Assembly: GCA_946406115.1 (NCBI GenBank)
Contig: OX291549.1
Span: 18,189,901 to 18,253,900 of the forward strand
DNA from: Apoda limacodes
Taxonomy: Eukaryota; Arthropoda; Insecta; Lepidoptera; Limacodidae
DNA length: 64,000 nt
Direction: 5' to 3'
Part shown: piece by piece, positions 22,901 to 31,540 of the stretch
How positions within the stretch are numbered: position 1 is the first letter of the stretch
Layout: each line of letters begins with the position of its first letter
Notes under the pieces: model-generated
Told to the model about the DNA's origin: nothing
Databases searched by the model: none
What the model saw: only the letters and a program-made list of their open reading frames with translations
Program-made: the position numbers and the translations under genes

Positions 22901-24492
22901 AACCACCTTGACGACAAAAAATACAAGCTCCAGTACTTTATTATCTACAGAACAGACGATAAATCCTTTACCTAACGACTCTTCTACGACTATTAAAAGT
23001 TCGTTAGATAGCGTCTCAACCACAACGGAAAAAGCCGATTTTGATAAAGGTAATGGGACTTCAATCACGAAATCTAATGCGACAGATTGTAAAAACGGAT
23101 TTGTGCTGAACAGAGGAGATTGTGTGTTCAAAATGCAAGGCTCAAACAATGCGTAAGTACCTCTTTAAGGAATAATAAATATTCATTCTGGTCCCGAACT
23201 AAGCAAGGCTTTTACGCTTGTACTATTTCTACCAGATAATGGATACTATTATATTTTGTTTGATTAATAGGTACCTACATGCATATTATACATACAAAAC
23301 ACCTGAACTCAAGGCAAACACAATCCCCGCTGCCTTCAGAGCAGACAGCCTCTCTACTAACTAAGCCATGAGGGAGTTAAATAACTATATACTTAAGATT
23401 GTCCCTCTAGGATTTTAATGAATTTATTACATTACCTTATTCTAGTCCAGTTAGCAAGTTACGTCAGTAGTTAAAAAAAACGTAGTGTTATCGAGTGACA
23501 GTAAAATTATCAAAGTATTTGATTCACTGATAGCGAAGTATCTGGCTTCTATCAGTTTTCAAGCAAGGGAAGCTCATATCTATATACTACATTTCTTCTT
23601 ACCTCACATTATAAAATCATTTAACTTCTGTTATGTATCTGTTATTTGCACCTATGTTTTTTTATTGATTGATGTGAATGACACATATAAATTATCTAAA
23701 TAAAAACAAATATTCATTTCATGGTTTAGTTTAATTTACATTTATAACGACCATCAAAATAAATGCATTTAAATAAGGTTTGTTTTGTTTATATTTTATT
23801 AGCATTTCCTTGCAACTTCGTCACCGTAAACTTTTGAAAAAAAAGCTTTTAACTGTTAATTGTACTACCTATGGAAATATCGGAAGTCTCATTAAAAAAT
23901 TATCCCTTGTTTTGCCCCCTAGGGGCTGATTCTTAAAAAAAACGGTGAAACACGTCAATCTTAATTTTCAACCTTAAGGTTTATACCAATTTTTATCCAT
24001 TTACCTTTAAAATAAACTCCAACCCCCATTTTACCCCTTTAGGGGATTAATTTCGCATTTTTGAATTCACATTCTTTAATATGTCTTTGTATATCTATAT
24101 ATGTATATGTATGTATGCACATGTATATGTATATATGTAGATGTATTTTATTAATGCTTTAACATGTATATCTTTGCTTGTACCTGTATATGACGCAGCA
24201 ATTTGGTTAAATTAACCAGTTAATTGGACTCCTAGGCAGATCGTTAAGTATGGAAAAGAAAGGAACACCTTGATGACCTCATGCGACGACTAATAATGCG
24301 GTTTTGTGCTTACTTGATGACCACCTTCTAAGTAGATCATTGTAACAGATATTTAAATTAATTCACATAATAGCTTTAAGACACTACTTTCTGCACCTTT
24401 TAGGCGAAATTTAAATAAGGTCGTTTATTTGTTGCAGGTTAGAAAGATTGGTGAAGATGTCGCAGAAACTCAAGTCAAGAAAGGAAAACTGA
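17237..24492 (+). CDS. Secreted Thr/Ser-rich protein, three coding exons (follicle-cell-protein-like?)
   Basis: Three exons join with matching phases: 17237-17404 (donor GTAAGA, phase 0), 22767-23152 (acceptor TTACAG, donor GTAAGT, two bases left over) and 24438-24492 (acceptor GCAG, stop TGA 24490-24492). The product would be about 202 residues. It opens with a signal peptide (MCVKVIALIFLCGILSNFA), then a short region GDFNVQVDLKDINILAFL, then DYDYAYDYSEMTIKP. A long Thr/Ser-rich, probably O-glycosylated stretch follows (about residues 70-160), then CKNGFVLNRGDCVF, a two-cysteine loop like the start of an EGF-like fold, and a basic tail. There is no membrane segment, so it should be exported. 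The Asp-Tyr-rich block after a 'D-x-N-V-x-x-D-L-K' block reminds me of insect follicle cell protein 3C, but I cannot confirm this. The first intron is 5.4 kb and filled with repeats. Confidence 0.7.
17463..18058 (+). repeat. Direct tandem duplication of about 285 bp inside intron 1
   Basis: Copy 1 (17463-17743) and copy 2 (17781-18058) are very similar along their length with a period of 318 bp. Shared landmarks are 'gttattcccctttgtta', 'gtagtaaacctacctactag', 'acaccgggtcggcaaaaata' and 'tctattgggtggtgttacgg'. Each copy ends in 'gactagcacttgg', the antisense head of the GGCCAAGTGCGAGTC repeat. Short unique DNA (17744-17780) separates them, so the event may be two insertions or a duplication with a spacer. 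Confidence 0.85.
18082..18313. mobile_element. Non-autonomous hAT MITE (232 bp) with 8-bp target duplication
   Basis: The left end CAGGGCTGTAGCTAGAG and the complement of the right end CAGGGCCGTAGCTAAGG form imperfect terminal inverted repeats. They are flanked by ACCGAAGT (18074-18081) and GCCGAAGT (18314-18321), an 8-bp duplication with one mismatch, which is the hAT hallmark. The interior is non-coding. It sits just after the tandem repeats in intron 1 of the secreted-protein gene. Confidence 0.8.
18650..18990 (+). repeat. Interspersed repeat with two internal ~130-bp units
   Basis: Two related units: 'ccagagtaattgtcaagaca' with 'gcccgaactcgatgggttgg' and 'cttcatcatcagatc', then 'cagagtgcttgtcataacaa' with 'gtccgaagttgaatgggttg' and 'ctccgtcatcgcatcagctc'. 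The end reads 'aatttcagcgcaatcggaca'. This is a non-coding repeat I recall as common in butterflies. The open frame at 18713-18928 is a by-product. Confidence 0.65.
18991..19744. other. Intron 1 sequence with a GGGTTCCGTA fragment; no gene
   Basis: 'tttttagggttccgtagcca' with 'aagaaccctcataaa' near 19005-19050 is a repeat end. The rest is AT-rich intronic DNA with no feature I can name. Confidence 0.45.
19745..20035 (-). mobile_element. tRNA-derived SINE, family S1, with internal AT microsatellite
   Basis: Antisense copy of the SINE seen intact at 43525-43801. The tail part 'tatttttggacaaatcacac' with 'agcgccatcttgtcccaaat' lies at 19757-19800. The tRNA-like head is at 19965-20030, where the complement gives a B box GGCTCGATTCCCGC. 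An AT run at 19853-19899 has expanded at the place where intact copies carry a short TA stretch. Confidence 0.75.
19853..19899. repeat. AT dinucleotide microsatellite (~23 units)
   Basis: Uninterrupted alternating A and T inside the S1 SINE copy. It is likely polymorphic. Confidence 0.95.
20393..20990 (+). repeat. GGCCAAGTGCGAGTC repeat, near-complete copy with internal duplication
   Basis: The head 'aatccggccaagtgcgagtc' (20394) and the end 'tgaggtacgaaaccctaaaa' (20970-20989) mark both termini. Two internal units, 'ttttatgattctaggtcgag' at 20448 and 'tttcatgattctaggacaac' at 20714, each lead into 'cccataggtttt', giving a period near 265 bp. A run 'gacagacagacagacgg' at 20915 is typical of the family. 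It is non-coding. Confidence 0.7.
20991..22041. other. Intron 1 DNA; only a LINE fragment recognised
   Basis: Apart from the LINE fragment at 21270-21450, I see AT-rich intronic DNA with no gene. Confidence 0.45.
21270..21450 (+). pseudogene. LINE C-terminal fragment ('AVETLG.WGPSAK' type)
   Basis: The + strand frame reads FVPFAVETLGLWGPSAKRFV, then KEITPRLVAAASDK and WLISLSKG, then VLQFKE. It matches, from memory, the conserved last part of a LINE polyprotein widely found in arthropods (P-F-A-V-E-T-L-G-P-W-G). Only about 60 codons remain, with frame loss at the end. Confidence 0.6.
22042..22275. mobile_element. Non-autonomous hAT MITE (234 bp) with perfect 8-bp target duplication
   Basis: The left end CAAGGGTGGATCCAG and the complement of the right end CAAGGACGGAACCAG match at 12 of 15 positions. 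Both are flanked by the identical octamer TGACCACC (22034-22041 and 22276-22283). G runs near each end ('aagggggggtgatt', 'taggggggcgtgatcgcccc') are typical of this hAT group. The interior is non-coding. It lies in intron 1, about 490 bp before exon 2. Confidence 0.85.
22767..23152 (+). CDS. Exon 2 of the secreted-protein gene
   Basis: It begins after TTACAG with GATTACGACTATGCTTACGA (DYDYAYD) in phase 0 and ends two bases into a codon before GTAAGT. It encodes the Asp/Tyr block, the Thr/Ser-rich stretch and the CKNGFVLNRGDC loop. Codon composition and lack of stops over 386 bp support coding. Confidence 0.7.
23175..23375 (-). mobile_element. tRNA-derived SINE, family S1 (eroded)
   Basis: Within intron 2: 'aactaagcaaggcttttacg', 'gcatattatacatacaaaac', 'ctgaactcaaggcaaacaca' and 'ctactaactaagccatgagg' align in order with the + strand of the copy at 43525-43801. 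There is a deletion around the B box. Confidence 0.6.
23376..24437. other. Rest of intron 2; repeat fragments only
   Basis: 'cccctaggggctgattctta' (23920) and 'cccctttaggggattaattt' (24036) are two related units of a dispersed repeat. A TATG-rich stretch lies at 24085-24150. No coding feature. Confidence 0.45.
24438..24492 (+). CDS. Exon 3 (terminal) of the secreted-protein gene
   Basis: It follows GTTGCAG. The first base completes the split codon, then LERLVKMSQKLKSRKEN and TGA. The short basic tail ends the protein. A plausible AATAAA poly(A) signal is at 25068-25073, about 575 bases downstream. This exon is the least certain of the three because it is short. Confidence 0.5.
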
Positions 24493-25141
24493 ACATTGAA
24501 AAAATAACTAAATATTCTCAGTAATATAATTAAAAGAGGTTTAGAAAATTATGTAATTTTCACAAATTTAATTAAACAAAATATCGCTGCATTGGGTACA
24601 GCGAGCAGTGAGTGTCAAATTAGATAAAAAACATGAATAGGTATTTTTTAAATGTATAATTAGATCTGTGTTGTAACTAGAAAAAATATATATTTATATA
24701 TAAATATATTTTTAAAACCTTTTAAGAAGTTATCTCCTAGTTTGGGTTTTAACCAATAGCCTACCTATTAGTAGTACTCAAATTTTAGATGCAGTTGCTG
24801 AAGATCGGTCACTGGATGGGTCAACGAACATAAAACAATCTGCATTCCTCTTATTCCTAGGCTGCCTTACCATGCAGAATGTCGGTTTATGTTCACATGT
24901 AAGTTTTAGGCGCCCATGATGCGCAAAACGGGTTCAACATTGGGTTCAACCGTTTCTTTTGTTTATCTATTCATGCAGTATGAATGAAAATATCGTATAA
25001 AAAGATCTATTCGAGCTGATGTGGCTCATATTATCCTGTATTTATATGACAAATATACCAAGTAAGAAATAAAATTTGGTTTTATTTTAAATGAGAAGAA
25101 TGTACTTAGATATAAAAAAACTTTTTAACAAAAAGCAGCTT
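24493..25141 (+). other. Probable 3' UTR with AATAAA at 25068-25073
   Basis: Non-coding, AT-rich. 'agtaagaaataaaatttggt' provides the only good poly(A) signal downstream of exon 3. Confidence 0.4.
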
Positions 25142-25586
25142 CAAAAAGATGCACTAAAAAGGTAAAAATAATTACTTATTGCCAAAAATCTGATCTGAAT
25201 CACAGTAAGAAGTTGGTGTCTATGTACCTAACAGCTTATAACACACTAACTTGCAGGACACCATTTTTTTTTTGTTAGAGTTTTTATTTTTTGCTTTTGA
25301 GTGGCGAATTGCTTTTTTTTTCTCGTACAATAAAAACATCTATACTTGTAACAAAATTTTATACAATCATCAACATAAAAGGCGCGTTTCACCAGTTCAA
25401 AATTCACATTAATATTTTTTTGCTCCAAAAGTTCAGATTAAAATCCACTTTATTAATATGGTACTCTAAAATATAATAAAAAAAAAATTTTTGAAATCGG
25501 TTCATAATTGACGGAGAAATCGGTGGACATACATAAAAAGAAATAAACATAGAACCTCCTCCTTTTTTGAAATCGGTTAAAATATA
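25142..25586 (-). repeat. Half MITE (25150-25263) plus ACCGACTTC repeat copy 2 (25265-25580)
   Basis: The first part repeats, in the same orientation, the left arm and centre of the MITE at 5558-5730. The second part is the reverse complement of 5203-5540: it contains 'aaaattttatacaatcatca' and 'ggcgcgtttcaccagttcaa' and ends 'cctcctccttttttgaaatc'. So the two neighbouring elements keep company at both loci but with opposite relative orientation. Confidence 0.7.
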
Positions 25587-26020
25587 AATATTCATGGACA
25601 TTACATTACAGACAACGCCATATATCTAATCTAATACTAAGCAAAGCTTTTTTTTTTAGATTTTTGAAGGGTCGGCAACGCGCGAGTGATGCCCTTGGTG
25701 TTGCAAGTGTCCATAGGCTACGGTGACCGCTTACCATCAGGCGGACCGTAGGCTTGTTTGCCACCATTTTGTATATAAAAAAAAGGTACCTACTCTGGCT
25801 ATCAAAGTTAAAGCTTTGCTTTTAGGTAAGTATATATTGTACAAACACTAAACACTTACTTTAAGTGTGTGTACATATAACAAAGAAAACATCTAAACTC
25901 AAGACGAAAACTAAATATTTATAACATAAATATTTGTTGTCCTGTGCGGGAATCGAATCTACGCCCCTCGAATCGGCAGGCATTCACTACTACCAACAGA
26001 GCCACGGAGCAGCCTAGATG
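25587..26020 (-). mobile_element. tRNA-derived SINE, family S1, split by a LINE A insertion
   Basis: The tail part 'cattacagacaacgccatat' with 'ctaatactaagcaaagcttt' (25600-25643) and the head part (25860-26015, 'gtgcgggaatcgaatctacg' and 'actaccaacagagccacgga') belong to one SINE. Between them sits a LINE A 3' end. The complement of the head shows A box GGCTCTGTTGGTAG and B box GATTCGATTCCCGC. Confidence 0.7.
25645..25785 (+). mobile_element. LINE A 3' end nested in an S1 SINE
   Basis: 'gatttttgaagggtcggcaa' to 'ggcttgtttgccaccatttt' with an A tail: a very short (about 140 bp) 5'-truncated LINE A copy. The SINE tail sequence stops at its left edge and resumes ('ggtacctactctggc') at its right edge. 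Confidence 0.75.
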
Positions 26021-27289
26021 AATAGAAGGAAACAGAGCCCTACGGGCGCGAATCTGACTCGCTCTTAGCTAGGTAGTCGGTTATTTAATTATTTATAATG
26101 CAGTGACATCACAATTGGATAGTTTTCTTTACAGAGACATTGACAAAACCGGTACTTACTGGAAAAAACATTAGTGTTAGGCGACTGTAGTTTTGATACT
26201 TGCTACAAGGTAAGAAAAGTTGTCCACACCGCGTTAGACGCGATAAGGCGCCATCAATGGTAATAAACCAGACCGACCAGACCACAAGTGCTTTCCGGTC
26301 GTATAGTTGTGGGTGTGCGACACGGTTCTTGGCAAGCTGTGTAACTATGCCGATATAAGTACTCGTAGGTACAAGCTGTACATTTAAACAAAATTGCTCT
26401 TTATAGCGTTAACGACAGAACAATCACTTTGAAGTTTTCGTTTTAGTGAAAGTTATGTACTACTTAGTACTATTCTTTAGTCTGTGCCTACGGTTATGCC
26501 CCGCAGGACACTAAGATGCTAGCTATCTCTACCCAGATTTCATTAAGATTGATGTAGCCGTTCACCCAGGTAAGGGTAACGGACAGACTATTCTTGGTTT
26601 TTCATTATTACACAGACAGACAATTATTTTCACATTTGTAATGTTAGTACCTACTTAGTTATAAGGTATAGATTTTTAACCACTGAAACACCAAACTGTT
26701 TTCAAATATGTATGTTAGTCTAATCCTTTGTAGATACATAGGTACGCACAACTGAACACCAACAGATTCTTGAATTTTATTTTTTTATTACTAGCTAACC
26801 CGGCGAACGTTGTTTCTTTTTTAAAACAACTGCCGCACCAGTTGGTCTGAAAAATCGGTTTATTCTTATTGTGCGAGTCCGACTCGCACTTAACCATTTT
26901 TTTTCTTCTCAGAAATATTTCCCGGCGTGTTCATAACAACTTACCAAAATTTCATTACAATCGGTTTACCCTTATTGCGCGGGCCCGACTGGCACTTGAC
27001 CCTTTCGGAAAATCCTTTCTTATCGGATGCCTCATACAAAGAACATACCCTCCAAGTTTCAGGTCTCTACGATCAGCGGTTTAGGATGTGCGTTTATCCG
27101 TCTGTCAGTCATTCGGGGAAAAGTATTATATGTGTATAGGTAAAGATTTGAAATTAATATATTTGTAATTTAAACAGGTGGTTTCTTTAAACCAGTTTAC
27201 ATAGGTGCTAGACTACCTATTATTTTTTGGAATATTTAACACCGTACATAAATCAAGTTGTTTTTGAGTGATACTAGAGTCTTGTCTTG
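26021..27289. other. No gene; degenerate repeat fragments
   Basis: 'actagctaacccggcgaacg' at 26792 and 'tgcgagtccgactcgcactt' at 26871, then 'gcgggcccgactggcacttg' at 26979, are end fragments of the common repeats described elsewhere. The rest is unremarkable. Confidence 0.45.
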
Positions 27290-27520
27290 CCAGCCTTCAT
27301 ACGTCTCCACTGTTGGGGCACGGCCTACCCTCATAATGTGATTTGGGCCATACACATGCGGGCCCAGTGCGGATTGTGAACTACTCACACGTCTTTTTTT
27401 TTTCGACGTATGAAGGTTTCCTTTCGATGTTTTCCTTCACCGAAAAACCAGTGATGACAAGAATAAATAAATAACTCAGTATACTTGAGAAATTAAGAAA
27501 ACATGGCCACTTCAGTATGA
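27290..27520 (+). mobile_element. SINE-like repeat ('CCACTGTTGGGGCACGG' type)
   Basis: 'acgtctccactgttggggca', 'cgggcccagtgcggattgtg' and 'cgatgttttccttcaccgaa' are blocks of a lepidopteran SINE-like repeat that I recognise from memory. A short remnant of the same tail ('tacttgagaaattaagaaaa') recurs at 50058-50078. Confidence 0.6.
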
Positions 27521-27570
27521 TGACGACTATTTGACCATTTTTAATTTCAGGCATTAATTACAATAGAAGA

Positions 27571-27596
27571 TATATATATATATATATATATATATA
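27571..27596. repeat. TA microsatellite
   Basis: Thirteen uninterrupted TA units. Confidence 0.95.
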
Positions 27597-27854
27597 AGAT
27601 AAATTCAGTTATCAGAGTGAGATTGCTACAGCAACTCCATGATTATAAGGATGCTTGCTATTACAAGCTACAGCTGTATCTATAGTTAATTCACGTGGAA
27701 TTTAGATACAGTTATTCCTGCAGGAAATTTTGTAATGAAATGTAGCATGTGTCCTCATTTTCTGTAACTATCCATGTGCTAAACTGCATGCTCTGTTGCG
27801 ATGTAAAGGAAGGACAACCAAACACTCACTTTCGCATTTATGATATTAGCAAAG

Positions 27855-28325
27855 TACTTAGAATTCATAGATTTAAGAAATACATTAAAAATATATATAG
27901 GTACATTAAGGTAATCTTCCTTCATTTATGACTCCCTAAAGTTTAGTCTTCAAAGAAAATATATCATGTATGCCTTATCTATGGCTACATCATCAATGTA
28001 AATTATTTTTTTCATAGCAAAGATGCAGCCAAAGGATTAACCACAAGCCAGGACTTGAACCTGCCACAATCCTTACAGTCTGTGTAAGTGCTCTACCAAT
28101 TGAGCTATCAAGGCACTAGTCTGGTAAAATGAAAATCCTAACTACATCTTTGCTATTGAAAATGCTAATTACAAATGTCATGAACAACTCTTAGTGACTT
28201 ATAAAGTCCTAGTAAATCAATCTTACAAAAAAACAAATCTTCATAGAATTAAGAAAAACATTATAAATATCCATACATCTTTATTTATGACTCTGAAGGT
28301 AAGTCTCTGAAGAAAGTATATCAGA
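27855..28325. repeat. Imperfect direct repeat flanking a tRNA-headed SINE
   Basis: Unit 1 (about 27855-27968) and unit 2 (about 28238-28325) share 'catagattt/aaattaagaaa', 'acatt(a)taaaaatat', 'ttcatttatgactc' and 'tcttcaaagaaaatatatca'-like sequence with many differences. The stretch between them holds the SINE at 28014-28156. Function unknown; probably an old duplication. Confidence 0.5.
28014..28156 (-). mobile_element. tRNA-headed element bounded by 12-bp inverted repeats
   Basis: Read on the - strand: GATAGCTCAATTGGTAGAGC (good A box and D arm), a 5-bp anticodon stem CTTAC/GTAAG around a 7-base loop, and B box GGTTCAAGTCC. The acceptor arm does not pair, and loop position 33 is C instead of T, so this is a SINE head and not a working tRNA. 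The segment is bounded by ATAGCAAAGATG (28014-28025) and its perfect complement CATCTTTGCTAT (28145-28156). Confidence 0.65.
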
Positions 28326-29572
28326 AATTGACAAACTTTTGACAGCCCTAACAGTATTGTAAGTTTAAACCTTGTGAATACATACTAGGCCGGGCATACT
28401 AAGTACTTTGATATTTGTTAGTATGGAAGTATCAATATTGAAAACCACTTTGAGGAATCTCTGCTCAATATTTTATTTTTACTTGTAAAATTTATTATGT
28501 GTCACTTAATATTTAAATTTGAAAGTTTGCTAAGAGACTTGCAAACCATGTAGAACCTAACACCAAAGAATTTAAAACGATACATTAAAACAATCTATAA
28601 CATTCAGAGTACAATTAGGTAGCATTATCGCAAAAAACAAGATCTCTTACAAGCAACCTAGGGTACAAGTTATAGAGGTAGAAGCAAGTAGGTGATGCAG
28701 GAAGAGAAATATTAAAGAGAGAAAAATATACAAAATACTTATATGATGTGTAATTATAATTATATAAATATGTACATTAGTTTACTAATTTTTCCTTATG
28801 ACTACATTAGTTTCCTCATTTTGTGCATTTGCTGGCTATTATTATTTTAGAATCTATGTTTGTGTGTAGCTGTACTATTTTATTTATTTCATTTACTTAA
28901 ATGTTGGCTGTTAGAAATAACTTTTCAGCAGTAAGGTAACCTTTTGTGACCCTCCTTTTTTGTATGATGTTATTTTACAGTATTAAATAACACATATTTG
29001 TTTTGTTTGAAAATTATATAATTAACACACTCAGTCTGAGCAGTCTAAAAGGAGGCAGAAAAATAAGGGATAAGGAACTTAAAGCTCTCACGTTTCTTGG
29101 TTTGCCAGAATATATGTGTGTAAGCAGACCTGAGATGATTGCCCTATGTTCCAATTTTCTTTTGTTCTCTTCCGAATTATTACCCCCAAAGTTGATTTTC
29201 CACCCATTTCGGGACAGGGGTTTTACAGTTAATTTTCACACTGACAGGAGTGATTTCCAACTGTATCTGTGGGAGAGTAAATAATTCCACAAAAGTTGGA
29301 AAATTACCGAGTAGAGCGTTCCAAAACATCTTTTAACTTTCACATTGCGTATTGGAACGTAACCTTGATGTAATATATAAATATCTTTGCAAACTAACCA
29401 AACTTAACAAGCAGCTGGTAATAGTGGATATTTAAAGACATGTTTTAATGAAAAAAATATACTTTGAAGTTCAGCTTAAACAAATTTAATGTCAATCTTT
29501 ACATCATCACACAATAAATTAAGAACATATAGGATACAACCACTCAAGTTGAAAACAAAAATGAACACATCA
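28326..29572. other. No gene recognised; 3' flank of malectin
   Basis: A 93-codon + strand frame at 29003-29284 lacks any recognised motif. On the - strand, ATTAAA (complement of 29485-29490) is a plausible poly(A) signal for the malectin gene. Confidence 0.45.
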
Positions 29573-30367
29573 TTACAATTTACAAAGACAGAACAAAAGA
29601 GGAATGAATGCACCAATAGTAATAAACACTGGAATAAGCACTGAAGTGTCATCTAAGGAGTAGGGATCCGGCTGCTTAGGGCCACTGGCTCTATGTGAAA
29701 CTGATATTTTCTCTTCTTCTTCCTCTCTTAGCTCTTCAGATTCCTGATCAGGCCACACCAAAGGTGGTAACTTAGGGACTTCTTCTACAGTACCCCTCAT
29801 TACATACAAAGCATTAATTTTTGGATTATCCCGATAGCCTTTGATAAATTCCACCTTAATTTTATTTCCTCTTATATCAGATTCTTCTTCATTGTAGTAA
29901 AGTTTTCCATTTTTTATAGAATATGAAATATACTCATCATGTGCAACACCACGACCCACTTTGTCAAAAATATCTAAGTCGGCTACAATAGTGTGGTCTC
30001 CATTCAGTACTACATCAAATACTTTCATATTAGGAGCATTAAAGTAAACTTCACTAAACTTCAACACCAAAACATAGTCACCATCTCTGTTAGCTGGTAT
30101 ATCATACCCAAAAGTACTATGGTGATATCGTTCAGTCTGGTATAGTATTTCATCTTTTGGGTTAACTCGACCAATCATAACCAGCTGTTTTCCATAGTCA
30201 GATGCAGTACCGATTCTTCCTTGTAAAGGATCTTTCTCATAGTGAATACCATATATATCAACGTGAGCTGGACCCCCTGCATTTATAGCATAAATTATTT
30301 CACCCAATCCAGTCGCACTCTTGAATAGCCAGCCAATGACTAGAATAAAATTAAAAAGACCTATCAT
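29573..30367 (-). CDS. Mlec: Malectin (ER membrane carbohydrate-binding protein)
   Basis: A single open frame of 264 residues. Malectin is an ER type I membrane protein that binds glucosylated high-mannose N-glycans and works with ribophorin I in glycoprotein quality control. Visible here: a signal peptide (residues 1-20, FILVIGWLFKSATG), the malectin domain (about 22-195) with YAINAGGPAHVDIYGIHY, GRIGTASDYG, YQTERYHHSTFGYDIP, DYVLVLKFSEVYF, VFDVVLNG and DLDIFDKVG, an acidic linker (EESEELREEEEE-like) and a C-terminal membrane anchor ending FIPLLFCLCKL. Length and order match animal malectins (human about 290). The ATG is preceded by AAA, a good start context. No intron interrupts the coding region. 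No element lies within it. The protein appears fully intact. Confidence 0.95.
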   Translation of the reverse strand: MIGLFNFILVIGWLFKSATGLGEIIYAINAGGPAHVDIYGIHYEKDPLQGRIGTASDYGKQLVMIGRVNPKDEILYQTERYHHSTFGYDIPANRDGDYVLVLKFSEVYFNAPNMKVFDVVLNGDHTIVADLDIFDKVGRGVAHDEYISYSIKNGKLYYNEEESDIRGNKIKVEFIKGYRDNPKINALYVMRGTVEEVPKLPPLVWPDQESEELREEEEEKISVSHRASGPKQPDPYSLDDTSVLIPVFITIGAFIPLLFCLCKL

Positions 30368-30819
30368 TTTACGATGAGAGCCAATATTGACCGAGTGTTT
30401 TGTTATATTTAGAAAGAACTACTTACAGTCTTCACTTCATAGATTTAACTTAATTAAATGCTATTACTCACATTTATACTAGCATTAGGTTACAGTTTTC
30501 TATCATGAATTTGTAAATTTAGAAACCGCACCGGGCAAACAAACAATCACTGAAGAAATGTCAAAATCTGCCAACAAATCGACAATGTGTGGGTTACCAA
30601 ATGTAAAAAGTATATATTTCCATCCAATAATTAGGGTGTGTTCGTTTTGGAATACAGATTTCATAATTTTGTTTATTTTGTTATCTGTCAATCGTTTGTT
30701 TAATTTTTGTGTCAAAAATATCGTTTCGGTGAGGCGGTGCGGTGGGGGAGCGGGTATCGTCCACCAAACAGGGCGTCAACTATTGGAGTCGTAAACGACG
30801 CTATTTATGCTACTTTAAT
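30368..30819. other. 5' flank of malectin; no other gene
   Basis: Contains the malectin upstream region (- strand). A GTAAGT on the - strand near 30420 could be a 5' UTR splice donor, but this cannot be settled by eye. A small GC-richer patch lies at 30720-30790. Confidence 0.4.
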
Positions 30820-31540
30820 ACATCATGTGTCGGTTGAAGAGGATATCCAGCAAACCAGAAGCTCGAAAACATTCTACACAGATATGTCTATTTAGCAACG
30901 GGAGTTGACGAAGTTGAAGAACGAAACTCGTAAAATCGTGTCTTCCAAACCTGAAGTATTCATTCATTATCCAATTAGGATTGAGAGTTTCTATAGATAT
31001 ATACAAAAACTCGTAAGACTTTTAAAATCACGACAAAAGATCCCAGAACCAAATTTACTCGACACTATACCTAAGATATCCTGGACGTCGGCCTGTACAA
31101 CATTAGAATAGCCTTAAAAAGCGGCAGAATACGACGGCATCTCAAACCAATTTAATACCAAAACGTAGTAGCTAACAGAGATAAGTTAGCATATCGTATC
31201 TCCATACGGTTATATCGTTCAATGTTACAGTATTTCATCTTTCGTGATATAAACCACCTTAACACATCACACGTTGAAGAGTGTTCTCTGGAGATCTGTC
31301 TATTGGGCATATTGGATGTTGACAAAACTGAAGGAAATGGAAAAATAGTTTCAATCAAATCTCGAGAGAGAGAATGAGAGTTTCTATAGACAGTTATATA
31401 CCTAAACTCGTTATCCTGCTAACATCACACCAAAAGATCAAAGGACTAAATTACCTCGACACAATACCGAAGATCCCAGATATCAGCCTGAGTTCACAGC
31501 GGAAGAACAAACAATAAGGCAGCGGGTAACGACGGAAATA
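30820..31540. repeat. Imperfect tandem duplication, period about 393 bp
   Basis: Unit 1 (30820-31110) and unit 2 (31262-31500) share 'gttgaagag', 'gagatctgtctatt/agatatgtctattt', 'gagagtttctataga' (30983 and 31376), 'aaactcgt', 'caaaagatc' and 'ctcgacac(t/a)ata'. They have diverged greatly. The two units carry short open frames (30905-31111 and others), but no stop-free frame is conserved between them, so coding is unlikely. Origin unknown. Confidence 0.65.

Noticed and set aside
22862..23149. 95-codon - strand frame opposite exon 2
   Set aside because: Shadow of the + strand exon, which has a matching phase with exon 1 and proper splice sites.
25246..25428. - strand frame containing AFYVDDCIK, reminiscent of a reverse transcriptase YVDD box
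   Set aside because: The same 10 residues appear in the copy at 5430, but in both cases they lie in a non-coding dispersed repeat without any other reverse transcriptase motif. Probably chance.
28040..28125. Functional tRNA gene on the - strand
   Set aside because: A box, B box and anticodon stem are good, but the acceptor arm does not pair and position 33 is C; treated as a SINE head.
29003..29284. 93-codon + strand ORF near malectin
   Set aside because: No signal, domain or splice support; AT-rich region where such lengths arise by chance.
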